From Chryseobacterium jejuense (GTDB taxonomy: Bacteria; Bacteroidota; Bacteroidia; Flavobacteriales; Weeksellaceae): a stretch of 64,000 nt of DNA. Where the stretch lies: the NCBI RefSeq assembly GCF_017877355.1, contig NZ_JAGIPR010000002.1:558001-622000 (forward strand), written 5' to 3'. Position numbers and translations under genes: made by a program. Below, in pieces: positions 8,151 to 17,587 of this stretch (within the stretch, counting starts at the first letter, position 1; every line of letters starts with the position of its first letter). The notes below the pieces were generated by a model. That model was given only the letters and a program-made list of their open reading frames with translations, was not told where the DNA came from and searched no databases.

Positions 8151-8996
8151 ATGTCTGCCTTAGAAAAGTTCGGAGTTGAAATTTTTACGCAAAAAAATAT
8201 TTTCGAGAGAATTGCTGTTGATAAGCCTTTCCGTCCCGATAATCCGGCTTTTATTTTTATTAAATCAGGTACTATAAAACTTCGCCAACACTTCAGTGAT
8301 CTTGAGGTTTCTGCCAATATGTTTATGGTAACCGATCCCCAAACCATCTATGAAGTGATATCAGTAACTGACGATTTTCAGTCCAGAATGGTTTCTTATA
8401 AGAGAGAATTTATTTCTGCTTTATCGTTAAAGTTCAACAGACTGATTACGTATCGATATTTCAGACAGCAGATGAATAAAGGAGTTCCTTTTCCTGAAAA
8501 TGAAATGGAAGTGGTCTGGAAAAGTGTCAATTTTCTGAAATATATTTTGGATTCTGAAACGGATATGCTGTATAAAAAAGAAATGGTAGAGCATCTCTTC
8601 TCTGTTTTCTGTTATCAGATGGCTGGAATCATATCTAAGGAAGATACTAATTCTATGAACCAGATGTCCAGGCAGGAAGAAATAGTCTTTGTATTTCTTA
8701 CAGACCTTTCCGAATATCATCTTACAGAAAGAACAGTAGAGTTCTATGCCGAAAGACAATCCATTACAACCAGACATCTTTCTTCGGTAGTCAAAGAAGT
8801 AACAGGAAAAACAGCAAGCCATATCATAGCTTTAATTGTTATGAATGAAGCCAAAGTACTCCTGAACTCTTCCAATAAACCTGTTTCAGAGGTATCGTCT
8901 ATCCTTGGTTTCAGTGATCAGTACGCGTTTTCACACTTTTTTAAAAAACATATGGAAGTGAGCCCTAGGCAGTACAGACATCAGTTTGAAAACTAA
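8151..8996 (+). CDS. AraC family transcriptional regulator
   Basis: The 281-residue protein has an N-terminal cupin-like sensor region (about 1-160) and a C-terminal double helix-turn-helix (about 185-278). The last part shows the AraC signature: VSEVSSILGFSDQYAFSHFF then KKHMEVSPRQYRHQF. It probably activates the exporter genes that start 89 bases downstream on the same strand; an AraC gene just upstream of a TolC-EmrA-EmrB set is a common arrangement. The inducer is unknown. Confidence 0.9.
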   Translation: MSALEKFGVEIFTQKNIFERIAVDKPFRPDNPAFIFIKSGTIKLRQHFSDLEVSANMFMVTDPQTIYEVISVTDDFQSRMVSYKREFISALSLKFNRLITYRYFRQQMNKGVPFPENEMEVVWKSVNFLKYILDSETDMLYKKEMVEHLFSVFCYQMAGIISKEDTNSMNQMSRQEEIVFVFLTDLSEYHLTERTVEFYAERQSITTRHLSSVVKEVTGKTASHIIALIVMNEAKVLLNSSNKPVSEVSSILGFSDQYAFSHFFKKHMEVSPRQYRHQFEN

Positions 8997-9034
8997 AATC
9001 CTACATTTGAACATCTTTTTCCAAATATCAAACA

Positions 9035-9065
9035 TTTGATTGATTTTGTTGTTGTCCTAACTTTG
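9035..9065 (+). promoter_or_regulatory. Complete promoter of the exporter operon (TTTG-N19-TAACTTTG)
   Basis: TTTG at 9035-9038 and TAACTTTG at 9058-9065 are 19 bases apart, with a C after the second element as is typical. It precedes the TolC-type gene at 9086 by 20 bases and lies in the gap after the AraC gene, so the exporter has its own promoter that the regulator could act on. Confidence 0.7.
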
Positions 9066-9085
9066 CATCTGTAAAACAAGGTAAA

Positions 9086-10396
9086 ATGACAAAGAAAATA
9101 AAAACAGCACTATCAGTTCTGATAGCAGCTTTTCCTGCGCTGTTTTTTTCGCAACAGGTTAAACAGCTGACCGCAGGTGAGATTGCTGAACTGGCAGTTC
9201 AGAATCATCAGCAGTTGAAAGTTTCAGCTCAGAATATTGATATTGCCAAACAGAATATCAATGTGGCTAAGCTTCAGAAACTTCCAACAATTACGGCTTC
9301 TACAAGCCAATTCTATTTGGGAGATGCCGTAGCCATTGATAAAGATTTTTCAAATTCTACAAAGGTTCCGATGCCTCATTACGGAAGTTCGTATGCGGTT
9401 CAGGCAACACAGTTGATCTTCAAAGGAGGATTGGTGAATAAATCCATTGAAATGGCCGGGCTTCGTGAACAGCTTTCCGAACTGGATCTGGAGAAAAATA
9501 AGCAGGATGTGAAATTTTTAGTGATTTCCAATTATCTGGATGTCTATAAGATCATCAATCAGCAAGAGGTTTTTCAGAATAACAAAAAGTTAGCTCAGGA
9601 ACGTCTTAAAAATATCCAGAAGTTCTATCAGCAGGGAATGGTGACCAGAAACGAGGTGATTCGTGGTGAGCTAGCTCTTAAAAACCTGGATCAGGGAATT
9701 CTGACACTTTCAAACAATAGAAAAATCCTTAATTATAATTTAAATATTGCATTGGGTTTATCTTCTGACACAGAAATTGTTCCTACTGAAAATCTGGAGA
9801 ACAAAGAATCTGGAATCGGGATGGATTATTATATGAATCTTGCTCATGACAGCAATCCAGTGTTGAAATCAGCACAGAAAAATATTGCAGTAGCCGATAA
9901 GAATATTGAAATTATAAAAACCGATAATATGCCTACTCTGGCAGGATTTGGTGGCTATACTTTACAAAGACCAATTACTACGAGAAACCCTGTTTTGGAT
10001 ATGTATTCAGGAGGTTGGCAGACAGGAGTTTCTCTTAGTTACAATATTGATACCCTGTATAAAACAAAGGAAAAAGTAAAATTAGGGGAACTGCAGAAAA
10101 ATCAGGCGAATGATGCCATGACTTTGGTACAGCAGAATGTAGATATGGGCGTGAATGCAGCATATACCAAATATCAGGAAGCTATTCAGCAGGCAGACAT
10201 TCTTAATGATTCTAAAAGGCTTGCGGAGGAAAACTACAAAATTACCGAAGCCAAATACCTGAATCAATTGGCTGTACAGGCGGAAATGATTGATGCCCAG
10301 AACCAGAAACTACAGTCAGAACTGGATTATGCCAATGCAGAGATTAATGTTTTGTATCAATATTATAACCTTTTGAAAGCTACAGGAACACTTTAA
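9086..10396 (+). CDS. TolC-family outer-membrane efflux protein
   Basis: The 436-residue protein has a signal peptide (ending near VLIAAFPALFFSQ) and two repeats of the outer-membrane efflux (OEP) domain with long helices rich in Gln, Asn and Ala. It starts its first repeat LTAGEIAELAVQNHQQLK, a typical TolC-family opening. As the outer-membrane channel it would join the periplasmic adaptor and MFS pump encoded next, with 23 bases to the adaptor gene. The exported substrate is not evident from sequence. Confidence 0.9.
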   Translation: MTKKIKTALSVLIAAFPALFFSQQVKQLTAGEIAELAVQNHQQLKVSAQNIDIAKQNINVAKLQKLPTITASTSQFYLGDAVAIDKDFSNSTKVPMPHYGSSYAVQATQLIFKGGLVNKSIEMAGLREQLSELDLEKNKQDVKFLVISNYLDVYKIINQQEVFQNNKKLAQERLKNIQKFYQQGMVTRNEVIRGELALKNLDQGILTLSNNRKILNYNLNIALGLSSDTEIVPTENLENKESGIGMDYYMNLAHDSNPVLKSAQKNIAVADKNIEIIKTDNMPTLAGFGGYTLQRPITTRNPVLDMYSGGWQTGVSLSYNIDTLYKTKEKVKLGELQKNQANDAMTLVQQNVDMGVNAAYTKYQEAIQQADILNDSKRLAEENYKITEAKYLNQLAVQAEMIDAQNQKLQSELDYANAEINVLYQYYNLLKATGTL

Positions 10397-10419
10397 TTTT
10401 TTAAACTGAAATCAACACA

Positions 10420-11532
10420 ATGGAAAACAAGGAACAAACTACTCAAAATACTGCACCAACTCCCGCAAGACCAGCGGCAGATAGCAAAAAAAAGCAGAAC
10501 AAGAAAAATAAAATCAGAGCGATTATTTCCAATATCATCGTTTTTCTGGTAATCGGATTCGGATTATTCTGGTTGATCCGTGAATACTTCCACATCGGAA
10601 ACAAAACTTATACGGAAGCGGCTCAGGTAGAAGAATTCATTAACCCGATCAATACGAGGGTTTCTGCTTATATTAAAGAAATTAAATTTATTGAACACCA
10701 AAGAGTAAAAAAAGGAGATACATTGGTTATTTTGGATGAACGTGAAATCCTTACCCAATTAGGACAGGCTGAAGCGGCTTATCAAAATGCTATGGCTCAA
10801 AAAACAGCAACAAGTTCTTCCGTAAACACAGTTTCCAACAACATCAATGTAATGGAATCTAATATTGCCGGAGCAAAAGCAAGACTTTGGAATGCTGAAC
10901 AAAACCTGAACAGATACAAAAACCTTTTATCTGCGGAAGCAGTAACAAGACAACAATACGATCAGGTGAAAACAGAATATGATGCTCAAAAGGCAGCTTA
11001 TGAAACGTTGGTAAATCAGAAACAATCTGCAAACCTTTCCACTACAGAAGTGAAAAGTAAATTAGGGATCAATGATGCAGAGATCAAAAGAACAAAATCT
11101 GCGCTGGACATGGCCAGAATCAATCTTTCTTATACTGTGATTACTGCCCCTTACGATGGAGTGATGGGAAGAAGAACGATTTCTGAAGGACAGTTGATTC
11201 AACCGGGTCAGCAAGTGGCAACCATCGTATTGAACGGTCAGAAATGGGTAACAGCTAATTTCCTTGAAAGCCAGATGCCGAATATTAAAGTGGGAGAGAA
11301 GATGACAATGACGGCAGATGCTTTGGGTGGAAAACAGTTTGAAGGAGTGGTAACTGCGGTTTCTGCAGCTACAGGATCAAGATATTCAAGTGTACCAACC
11401 GATAACTCAACGGGTAACTTTATTAAAGTACAGCAGAGAATTCCTGTAAGAATCGAGTTCACGGCTTCCAATAAAAAAGAAGACCTTGAGAAGCTGAGTG
11501 CAGGGATGAATATGAATGTGAACATTAATTAA
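10420..11532 (+). CDS. HlyD/EmrA-type membrane fusion protein
   Basis: The 370-residue adaptor has a short cytoplasmic tail, one membrane segment (about 31-51, AIISNIIVFLVIGFGLFWLI), a split lipoyl domain, a coiled-coil hairpin (about 105-225) and a beta-barrel. The second lipoyl half shows the family motif TVITAPYDGVMGRRTISEGQ and VATIVLNGQKWVTANFLESQ, as in EmrA. It links the inner-membrane MFS pump to the TolC-type channel. The next gene follows after a 111-base gap filled by a repeat. Confidence 0.91.
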   Translation: MENKEQTTQNTAPTPARPAADSKKKQNKKNKIRAIISNIIVFLVIGFGLFWLIREYFHIGNKTYTEAAQVEEFINPINTRVSAYIKEIKFIEHQRVKKGDTLVILDEREILTQLGQAEAAYQNAMAQKTATSSSVNTVSNNINVMESNIAGAKARLWNAEQNLNRYKNLLSAEAVTRQQYDQVKTEYDAQKAAYETLVNQKQSANLSTTEVKSKLGINDAEIKRTKSALDMARINLSYTVITAPYDGVMGRRTISEGQLIQPGQQVATIVLNGQKWVTANFLESQMPNIKVGEKMTMTADALGGKQFEGVVTAVSAATGSRYSSVPTDNSTGNFIKVQQRIPVRIEFTASNKKEDLEKLSAGMNMNVNIN

Positions 11533-11540
11533 GACTAAAT

Positions 11541-11635
11541 GATGGAAGATATCAGATTTCAGACATTATGCAGCATGGAAAGCTAAGGTTGAATGTTTAG
11601 AAAGTCTGTTCTCTGATATCTGAAATCTATCATCT
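11541..11635. repeat. Inverted pair of 7-bp repeat blocks (GATATCA/GATTTCA type)
   Basis: The left arm reads GATATCA, GATTTCA, GACATTA in 7-base steps from 11548. The right arm (about 11610-11635) holds the complement words TCTGATATCTGAAATCT. The arms form an imperfect inverted repeat filling the adaptor-pump gap. The same words occur at 45043-45110. Confidence 0.6.
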
Positions 11636-11643
11636 AAAAAAAT

Positions 11644-13236
11644 ATGTACAACAAAGGATTATATAGTGACTGGGTACCCAAACCCGTACAGCTTCTGCTG
11701 ATTGTATTGCTGCTTGCCGTAGTAATGCCGATTGGTGGGGTGTATACAGGAAACATCAGTTATCTGGTGAGTGGTACCGGAGCTATGACAGAATATTTTA
11801 TGTGGGCGAATTATGCAACCACTATTGGAATGGGAGCTTGTATGCCTGTTGTCCTCAGAATCAAAATGAGGTTCAAAGTAAGAGATAAAATGGTGCTGCT
11901 ACTGGTTCTTTTAGGATTACTGAGCTATATCAACGGAACTACTTTACAGCCTATGATCTTCGTGTTTTCAGCCTTATTGATTGGATTTATGAAGATGATG
12001 GTAACTATAGAACTCTTCCTGCCATTGATGGTAATGATTGGGAACAGAGGAATTTTTTATGGAGCATTCTATACATTTGTTCTCGTGATGAATCAGGTGG
12101 CAGTGTATTACTCAGCAGAGTTTGCTCTTCTTTATAACTGGCAGCAGTTTTATATTTTTACAGCAGTTTTATGCTTTATATTAGCATTGATACACTGGAT
12201 TTTCATGCATAACAAATACTTTGCTCTGAAAGTTCCATTGCATTATATCGACTGGCTGAGTATCCTGCTTTTCATTTCAACGTTTATGTTTTCGGCTTAT
12301 GTGTATGCATTCGGAAGACAGCAGGACTGGTTGAATTCGAAGAATATTATTAATGCAAGTATTGCAGCCTTTGTGAGTTTTGCATTGCTTTCCATTCGTC
12401 AGTTAACCTTAAAGAGACCTTATCTTTCATTCAAAATTTTTACAAAAAGTAATGTGCAGAACGGTTTATTTATGCTGTTTTGGCTGGGAATGTTCTTAGG
12501 AACGGCTTCTCTTCAGAATACTTTTGCTGTAGGAGTTTTGGGATATGACCCATTGACTAATGCCAAGCTGAGTATGATGATGATTCCCGGAATCATTGTA
12601 GCCGGAGTAATTGCTATATTTTGGTTTAAAAAAGAAAAACCATTGAAAATGTATATTTTTTCAGGGTTTGCAGGGATGATAGGATATGCAATCATTATGT
12701 ACTTTTCCATGGTACTGGAATTCAGCTATGATAATTGGTATCTGCCTATGTTCTTAAAAGGCTATGGAATGTGTTCTCTGTTTATCTCTGTATGGTTCTA
12801 TACTCTGGATAAGCTTGAAATGGATGAAATGCTTGCAGCTATCGGATTGGTATTGGTTTGGAGAACATTTTTAGCGGTAGGTATTTTTTCAACCTTGTAT
12901 TCTTGGTTACAATACCGTTTTCAGGTTACAGCAGTAGGAGATCTGGCTGTTTATATGGATGGAATGACGGTAACTCCGCAGAATGTGATGGCTAATATGA
13001 AAGCCATTCAGCTTAATGCTATTTTGATAGCAACCAAAAAGATATTCGGATTTATTATTCTTATTGGTTTTGGAGTCTTGATTTATGTAATCACACACCA
13101 TTTTGGAGCCAAAAGATTTCAATACTTCAGATTTGTCAGAGTTCTTGGCGGTAAATCTGTTATTGCAAGAAGAAGACTTCGTGAACGCAAAAAATTATTA
13201 GAAGAAATAAAAGACGCAGCAGGGCCTGCGATGTAA
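11644..13236 (+). CDS. MFS drug/proton antiporter of the EmrB (DHA2) type
   Basis: The 530-residue protein has about 14 membrane segments, as expected for the DHA2 group, and a basic cytoplasmic C-terminus (RRRLRERKKLLEEIKDA). With the adaptor and TolC-type genes upstream it completes a tripartite exporter that moves compounds across both membranes using the proton gradient. Sequence motifs of the group are weak here, so the assignment rests on topology, length and neighbours. A terminator follows at 13257. Siderophore uptake genes come next, so siderophore export is possible but unproven. Confidence 0.86.
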   Translation: MYNKGLYSDWVPKPVQLLLIVLLLAVVMPIGGVYTGNISYLVSGTGAMTEYFMWANYATTIGMGACMPVVLRIKMRFKVRDKMVLLLVLLGLLSYINGTTLQPMIFVFSALLIGFMKMMVTIELFLPLMVMIGNRGIFYGAFYTFVLVMNQVAVYYSAEFALLYNWQQFYIFTAVLCFILALIHWIFMHNKYFALKVPLHYIDWLSILLFISTFMFSAYVYAFGRQQDWLNSKNIINASIAAFVSFALLSIRQLTLKRPYLSFKIFTKSNVQNGLFMLFWLGMFLGTASLQNTFAVGVLGYDPLTNAKLSMMMIPGIIVAGVIAIFWFKKEKPLKMYIFSGFAGMIGYAIIMYFSMVLEFSYDNWYLPMFLKGYGMCSLFISVWFYTLDKLEMDEMLAAIGLVLVWRTFLAVGIFSTLYSWLQYRFQVTAVGDLAVYMDGMTVTPQNVMANMKAIQLNAILIATKKIFGFIILIGFGVLIYVITHHFGAKRFQYFRFVRVLGGKSVIARRRLRERKKLLEEIKDAAGPAM

Positions 13237-13256
13237 AGATACCTTGTTTTTCACAG

Positions 13257-13297
13257 TAAGATCCTGGTCCTTAGTTGGGCTGGGATCTTATGATTTT
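13257..13297 (+). terminator. Terminator of the exporter operon
   Basis: TAAGATCC at 13257-13264 pairs with GGATCTTA at 13283-13290 and is followed by TGATTTTT. The loop is about 18 bases and partly structured. Confidence 0.6.
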
Positions 13298-13303
13298 TAG
13301 GAA

Positions 13304-13442
13304 GGAAGCTGGTGGCTGGAAGTGGGAAGTTATGATAGACGGTTTATAACTGTTACCCTTTTAATAACCTTTATCCCAAAAGAAGTTATTACAACTTTTA
13401 GAGGTTCTGGGTTTACAGATAACTTCCATCTTCCATCTTCCA
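13304..13442. repeat. Inverted pair of GGAAGTN heptamer arrays
   Basis: The left array reads GGAAGCT, GGTGGCT, GGAAGTG, GGAAGTT in exact 7-base steps (13304-13331). The right array (13422-13442) reads ACTTCCA, TCTTCCA, TCTTCCA, the complement words. About 90 bases separate them. The rest of the 306-base gap before the TonB receptor gene holds only its promoter. Confidence 0.65.
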
Positions 13443-13506
13443 ACCTTTACACCAAAAAAGAGAAAAATTTCACCCTTTCTTATTTTTATTGTTTCTAAAT
13501 AAAAAT

Positions 13507-13514
13507 TATCTTTG
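13507..13514 (+). promoter_or_regulatory. -7 promoter element (TATCTTTG) of the TonB receptor gene
   Basis: TATCTTTG matches TAnnTTTG exactly and lies 28 bases before the ATG. A TTG at 13489-13491 is 15 bases upstream, shorter than the usual spacing. No Fur box is obvious, although this gene would be expected to be iron-regulated. Confidence 0.55.
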
Positions 13515-13542
13515 TGGGATTATAAAACTTTGATTTGAAGGA

Positions 13543-15756
13543 ATGAAAAAGCATTATGCATTCATAGGTCTGTTAGCATCGGGATTGATGTTTTCCCAAA
13601 ATGTTAAAGACTCTGTAACCTCTAAAGGAATAGAAGATGTTGTGATTGTAGCATCCAGAAAACCTACCAAAATTTCTGAAATTCCCGGTACCGTTTGGGT
13701 CGTTCAGAAAGAAAAAATTCAGGAACAGGCTAAAAGTGGAGTTCCGATTAAGGAAATGTTATCCATTTTAATTCCAAGTATGGATATCGGGCCACAAGGA
13801 AGAACCAATTACGGACAGAACATGAGAGGACGTTCTGCTCTGGTAATGATAGATGGGGTTTCTCTGAACAGTATCCGGGCAATCAGCCGCCAGTTGGATG
13901 CCATTGATCCATTTAATATTGAAAGAATAGAGGTGCTTTCCGGAGCAAGTTCTATTTATGGAGGAAATGCAACCGGTGGTATCATCAATATCATTACAAA
14001 AATACCATCGAAAAAAGGAATCAGCGGAGAAACTGAATTGGGAATACGTACAGGATTTATGGGCAAAGATGACCATGATTTCCGTGCAGCTCAGTCTATT
14101 GCAGGAAAGGGAGAAAAGTTTTTCGGAAGGCTGGGAGTTGCCTATCAGCAAAATGGTGGAGTGTATGGGGCAGATCAGAAACAGCTGTTTACAGACATTA
14201 CCCAAACCGATCTTCAGTACAATCAATCTATTGACATCTTGGCGACCGGAGGGTATCAGTTTAACAATAAGCATAAAATAACGGCTTCCCTTCAATATTA
14301 TAACTCCAAATTTAATGGAGACAGAAGCTTGTATTTAGGTGAAAACTTAGGTGCTTTTATCAAGAAAGACGGGAATTTACTGGAAATGAGAGATGGTTTT
14401 TCTTCCGATAAAAATGTGGGTACAGAACGCTATATGGCAACAGTAGCCTATAATGGAAACGGAATTCTTGGAGGACAGGATCTGTATATTCAGTTAGCCA
14501 CGAGAGGTGAAAAGTTAGGATTTTATCCTTTTCCTGGAAATGTAGCTCTGGCAAATAAAAAAACTGCAGCTTATATGTCTTCATCTCAACAGGACACCTA
14601 TTATTCAGGGATAAAGGCACTATTATCAAAATCATGGAAAGGATTGAACGTTACCTATGGAGCTGATATAGATTTTGAAAAGTTTGAAGGAACCCAATCA
14701 GTATATGATATTACAAAAACAATGTCCAGTGGTGGATTAATCAACGAGACTCAATACAGGCTTGGAAGATATCCTACTAACCACTCACAAAGTTATGCAG
14801 GATATGTTCAGGCAAAATATAATATCATTCCTAAACTACAGCTTAATGCAGGAGTACGTTACCAGCACATTAATGTAAAAATGGATGATTTTGTAGGTTC
14901 TGAACAGCAAACACAGATTGCCATGGGATATGGAACTTCTGCTTCTGCTATTCCGGGAGGAGAAAGCTCTTATAACGTAACATTAGCGAATGCCGGATTA
15001 CTCTATAAAATCAATGAGAAGCACCAGGTCTGGGGAACATTCTCTCAAGGGGCAAGTTTAGCAGATCCTGCTAAATTCTACGGAATTGGGAAATATACCC
15101 TGAATGGAACGAATTGGGATGTCATTTCAAGTATCAATGTAAAAGATCAGCCTTTACAAGCCATCAAAACCAATCAGTTTGAAGTGGGGTATCGTATTAA
15201 TAAAGGGGGATTGAGAGCACAGATTGCCGGGTTCTTAAGTAATTCTGACAAGACAGTAGCTGTAGATAAAAAAACATTCCAGATTCTTGTTAACGATTTG
15301 AAATTAAGAAATATGGGAATTGAAGCAGAGATTTCCTATTCCATGAATAATGGAGTTTATTTCGGAGCAAGCGGATTATTAATAAAATCTGAGGTCGACA
15401 ACAAAGGAGAATGGCAGAAACAGGAAATTTATAATGCATCACCATCCAAATTGGTAACCTATATTGGATATAATGTAAAGAACTGGTCATTTAGATTCCA
15501 ATCATTACAGAATTTCAAGCAGAAGGATGAACTTAAGAATGTTGTTGAAGGATACAATACATCAGACCTTATGATAGGTTACCGATTCCAGTTTGGAAAA
15601 TTCAACCTTGGAATTCAGAACCTGTTCAATACAGATTATCAGACCATCTGGAGCAAGCGTTCCCAGGTTTTATATTCAAGCTACGGAATTCCGGACCTGT
15701 TTAATTATAAAGGAAGAGGCAGAACATTTAACCTGTCTTATACTTTTGAATTTTAA
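13543..15756 (+). CDS. TonB-dependent receptor, siderophore type
   Basis: The 737-residue outer-membrane protein has a signal peptide (GLLASGLMFSQ), a TonB-box-like IEDVVIVASRK near residue 30, a plug domain (about 45-160, with LVMIDGVSLNSIRA and IERIEVLSGASSIYGGNATG) and a 22-strand barrel ending in the aromatic terminus LSYTFEF. It imports a ligand into the periplasm using TonB energy. The next gene encodes a siderophore-interacting reductase, so a ferric siderophore is the likely ligand. A terminator follows at 15807. Confidence 0.9.
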   Translation: MKKHYAFIGLLASGLMFSQNVKDSVTSKGIEDVVIVASRKPTKISEIPGTVWVVQKEKIQEQAKSGVPIKEMLSILIPSMDIGPQGRTNYGQNMRGRSALVMIDGVSLNSIRAISRQLDAIDPFNIERIEVLSGASSIYGGNATGGIINIITKIPSKKGISGETELGIRTGFMGKDDHDFRAAQSIAGKGEKFFGRLGVAYQQNGGVYGADQKQLFTDITQTDLQYNQSIDILATGGYQFNNKHKITASLQYYNSKFNGDRSLYLGENLGAFIKKDGNLLEMRDGFSSDKNVGTERYMATVAYNGNGILGGQDLYIQLATRGEKLGFYPFPGNVALANKKTAAYMSSSQQDTYYSGIKALLSKSWKGLNVTYGADIDFEKFEGTQSVYDITKTMSSGGLINETQYRLGRYPTNHSQSYAGYVQAKYNIIPKLQLNAGVRYQHINVKMDDFVGSEQQTQIAMGYGTSASAIPGGESSYNVTLANAGLLYKINEKHQVWGTFSQGASLADPAKFYGIGKYTLNGTNWDVISSINVKDQPLQAIKTNQFEVGYRINKGGLRAQIAGFLSNSDKTVAVDKKTFQILVNDLKLRNMGIEAEISYSMNNGVYFGASGLLIKSEVDNKGEWQKQEIYNASPSKLVTYIGYNVKNWSFRFQSLQNFKQKDELKNVVEGYNTSDLMIGYRFQFGKFNLGIQNLFNTDYQTIWSKRSQVLYSSYGIPDLFNYKGRGRTFNLSYTFEF

Positions 15757-15806
15757 AAAATAAGATTAGGGTAATAATGCCTTAGTCTGAATCAAATAAT
15801 TTCTAC

Positions 15807-15845
15807 AAATCCGGTTTCTGATATTGATTGGAAGCCGGATTTTAA
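15807..15845 (+). terminator. Terminator after the TonB receptor gene
   Basis: AAATCCGGTTTC (15807-15818) pairs with GAAGCCGGATTT (15831-15842) with one G-T pair and runs into TTAA. It lies between the receptor and the reductase gene, so it may reduce rather than abolish expression of the latter. Confidence 0.7.
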
Positions 15846-15864
15846 CTTAAAAATTAATTCAGTT

Positions 15865-16674
15865 ATGGCTCAAATTTCAACAGGGCAATTCATTGCCGAA
15901 GTCACACGAAAAGAATACATCACCGATCATTTTATCAGAGTGTATCTGTATTCTCCGGAAGTTCATTTGTTTAAAAATACTACTGTTGGGGATAATAATA
16001 AGATTGCGATTCCTCCGGTTGGATTAAACGAAGTTCATTTTCCGACTATAGAAAATGATGAATGGGTATATCCGCCAAAAGAAGTGGCTCCATCTATCAG
16101 AACTTACACACACAGAGGAATTGATCTGGAAAAGAATGAAGTGTTCATTGATTTTGTGGATCATGGAGACGGAGGTCCGGCCTCAAAATGGGTAAGAGAT
16201 GCAGAAGCAGGATCAAAACTTGGTGTAATGATGCGTCTGGATGGAAAAGAGTTATATCCTGAAGCAGAATGGTATTTATTGGCAGGTGATGCTACCGCAA
16301 TTCCTGTTTTGAGTGCTATTTTAGAAACTCTTCCTGAAACAGCAAAAGGAATCTGTATTATTGAAGTTCATGGAAAAGAAGATGAACAGATATTGGAAAC
16401 CAAAGCAGATATTGAATTTAAATGGCTTCATAATTCCAATCCTCAAATCAGCAGCGAAATTGCTGATGTGGTAAAGAATATTGATATTCCTGAAGCTTCA
16501 AAATTCGGGTATGTAGCTTGTGAATTCTCCAGCGTTAAAGAAATACGTACTTACCTTCGAAAAGAAAAAAACTGGACTTCAAAAGAGCTCTATGCATTTT
16601 CTTACTGGAAAGCAGGGAAAGCAGAAAACGAGTCACAGGCAGACAGACACGAAGAAAAGGAATCAATAGTATAA
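15865..16674 (+). CDS. Siderophore-interacting protein (FAD-dependent ferric-siderophore reductase)
   Basis: The 269-residue protein is a ViuB/SIP-family reductase that releases iron from imported siderophores in the cytoplasm. The FAD-binding motif SIRTYTHRGI is near residue 76, followed by HGDGGPASKWVRDAEAGSK near 101 and the NAD(P)H-side motif LLAGDATAIPVLSAILETLP near 134. The C-terminus is charged. It follows the TonB receptor on the same strand by 108 bases, with a hairpin between. Together they form an iron uptake pair. Confidence 0.92.
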   Translation: MAQISTGQFIAEVTRKEYITDHFIRVYLYSPEVHLFKNTTVGDNNKIAIPPVGLNEVHFPTIENDEWVYPPKEVAPSIRTYTHRGIDLEKNEVFIDFVDHGDGGPASKWVRDAEAGSKLGVMMRLDGKELYPEAEWYLLAGDATAIPVLSAILETLPETAKGICIIEVHGKEDEQILETKADIEFKWLHNSNPQISSEIADVVKNIDIPEASKFGYVACEFSSVKEIRTYLRKEKNWTSKELYAFSYWKAGKAENESQADRHEEKESIV

Positions 16675-16675
16675 G

Positions 16676-16814
16676 AGAAGATAGGGGAGATGAATAGATG
16701 ATAGACGGATAGATAATAGACGAGGAAAGAAAACTTAGAGTTTTAAATTTGAGACCATTGAATGAAGAACAACTTTAAACCTTGAACTTTGAGCCTTGCG
16801 CTTTGAACTTTACT
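16676..16814. repeat. Two degenerate 7-bp repeat arrays before the methyltransferase gene
   Basis: The clearer array at 16773-16814 reads CTTTAAA, CCTTGAA, CTTTGAG, CCTTGCG, CTTTGAA in exact 7-base steps. A looser GATAGA-rich array is at 16676-16727. The last CTTTGAA supplies the TTTG of the downstream promoter. Confidence 0.62.
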
Positions 16815-16833
16815 GCTTGAAGCCGTATCTTTG
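16802..16833 (+). promoter_or_regulatory. Complete promoter of the methyltransferase gene (TTTG-N20-TATCTTTG)
   Basis: TTTG at 16802-16805 and TATCTTTG at 16826-16833 are 20 bases apart. The ATG at 16839 comes 5 bases after the final G, so the mRNA is probably leaderless. The upstream TTTG belongs to a heptamer repeat. Confidence 0.72.
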
Positions 16834-16838
16834 CCGCT

Positions 16839-17549
16839 ATGAAAGATTTAATGGGCCAAGCCATCTGGGATTATTATCATGATGAAAATCCTGAAGACCT
16901 GCAGACGGAAACGTCAATTTCTGAATTGGATGAACTTCCTGTAGATTATTTGTTCAGGGATTTTGAAGATATGAATGATATTGAGCAGAAAGCATTGCAG
17001 CTATCTAAAGGGAAAGTTTTGGATATTGGAGCCGGAGCCGGTTCACATGCTTTATATCTTCAGAATGAAGCTGATTTTGATGTTACAGCTTTGGATATTT
17101 CTCCAAAATCAATTGAAGTTTGTCAATTAAGAGGAGTTGAGAAGGCTGTTTGCAAGAATATTCTTGATTTTTCAGGAGAAACATTCGATACTGTTTTGTT
17201 ATTGATGAATGGTACCGGAATCTTTGAAGGATTATCTAAAATTGATATTTATCTTCAGAAACTGGGAACTTTACTGAATGAAGGCGGACAGATTCTGATT
17301 GACAGTACAGATATTCTTTATATGTTTGACCGTGATAAAGATGGTGGAGTCTATATTCCTGCCGGTGGGTATTACGGAGAACTGGAATATGTTATTCACT
17401 ATAAAGGACAATCTGAAAAACCGATCACATGGCTTTATCTTGATTTCAATACTTTGAAAAATGCTGCTGAAAATAATGGATTTACAGTAGAAAAAGTATT
17501 GCAGGATGAAGATTCTTACTTGGCAAAACTGACTAAAACACAAGCATAA
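16839..17549 (+). CDS. Class I SAM-dependent methyltransferase
   Basis: The 236-residue protein has a Rossmann methyltransferase core: motif I GKVLDIGAGAGSHALYL near residue 64, the acidic ALDIS after strand 2 near 87, and a later strand with FDTVLLLMNGTGIF near 115. An acidic N-terminal extension precedes the core. The substrate is not clear. It has its own promoter and terminator, so a functional link with the iron genes before it is only positional. Confidence 0.87.
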   Translation: MKDLMGQAIWDYYHDENPEDLQTETSISELDELPVDYLFRDFEDMNDIEQKALQLSKGKVLDIGAGAGSHALYLQNEADFDVTALDISPKSIEVCQLRGVEKAVCKNILDFSGETFDTVLLLMNGTGIFEGLSKIDIYLQKLGTLLNEGGQILIDSTDILYMFDRDKDGGVYIPAGGYYGELEYVIHYKGQSEKPITWLYLDFNTLKNAAENNGFTVEKVLQDEDSYLAKLTKTQA

Positions 17550-17587
17550 AGTTTGTCGAATCTCAGTACCATTTATAAAAGCATAAT

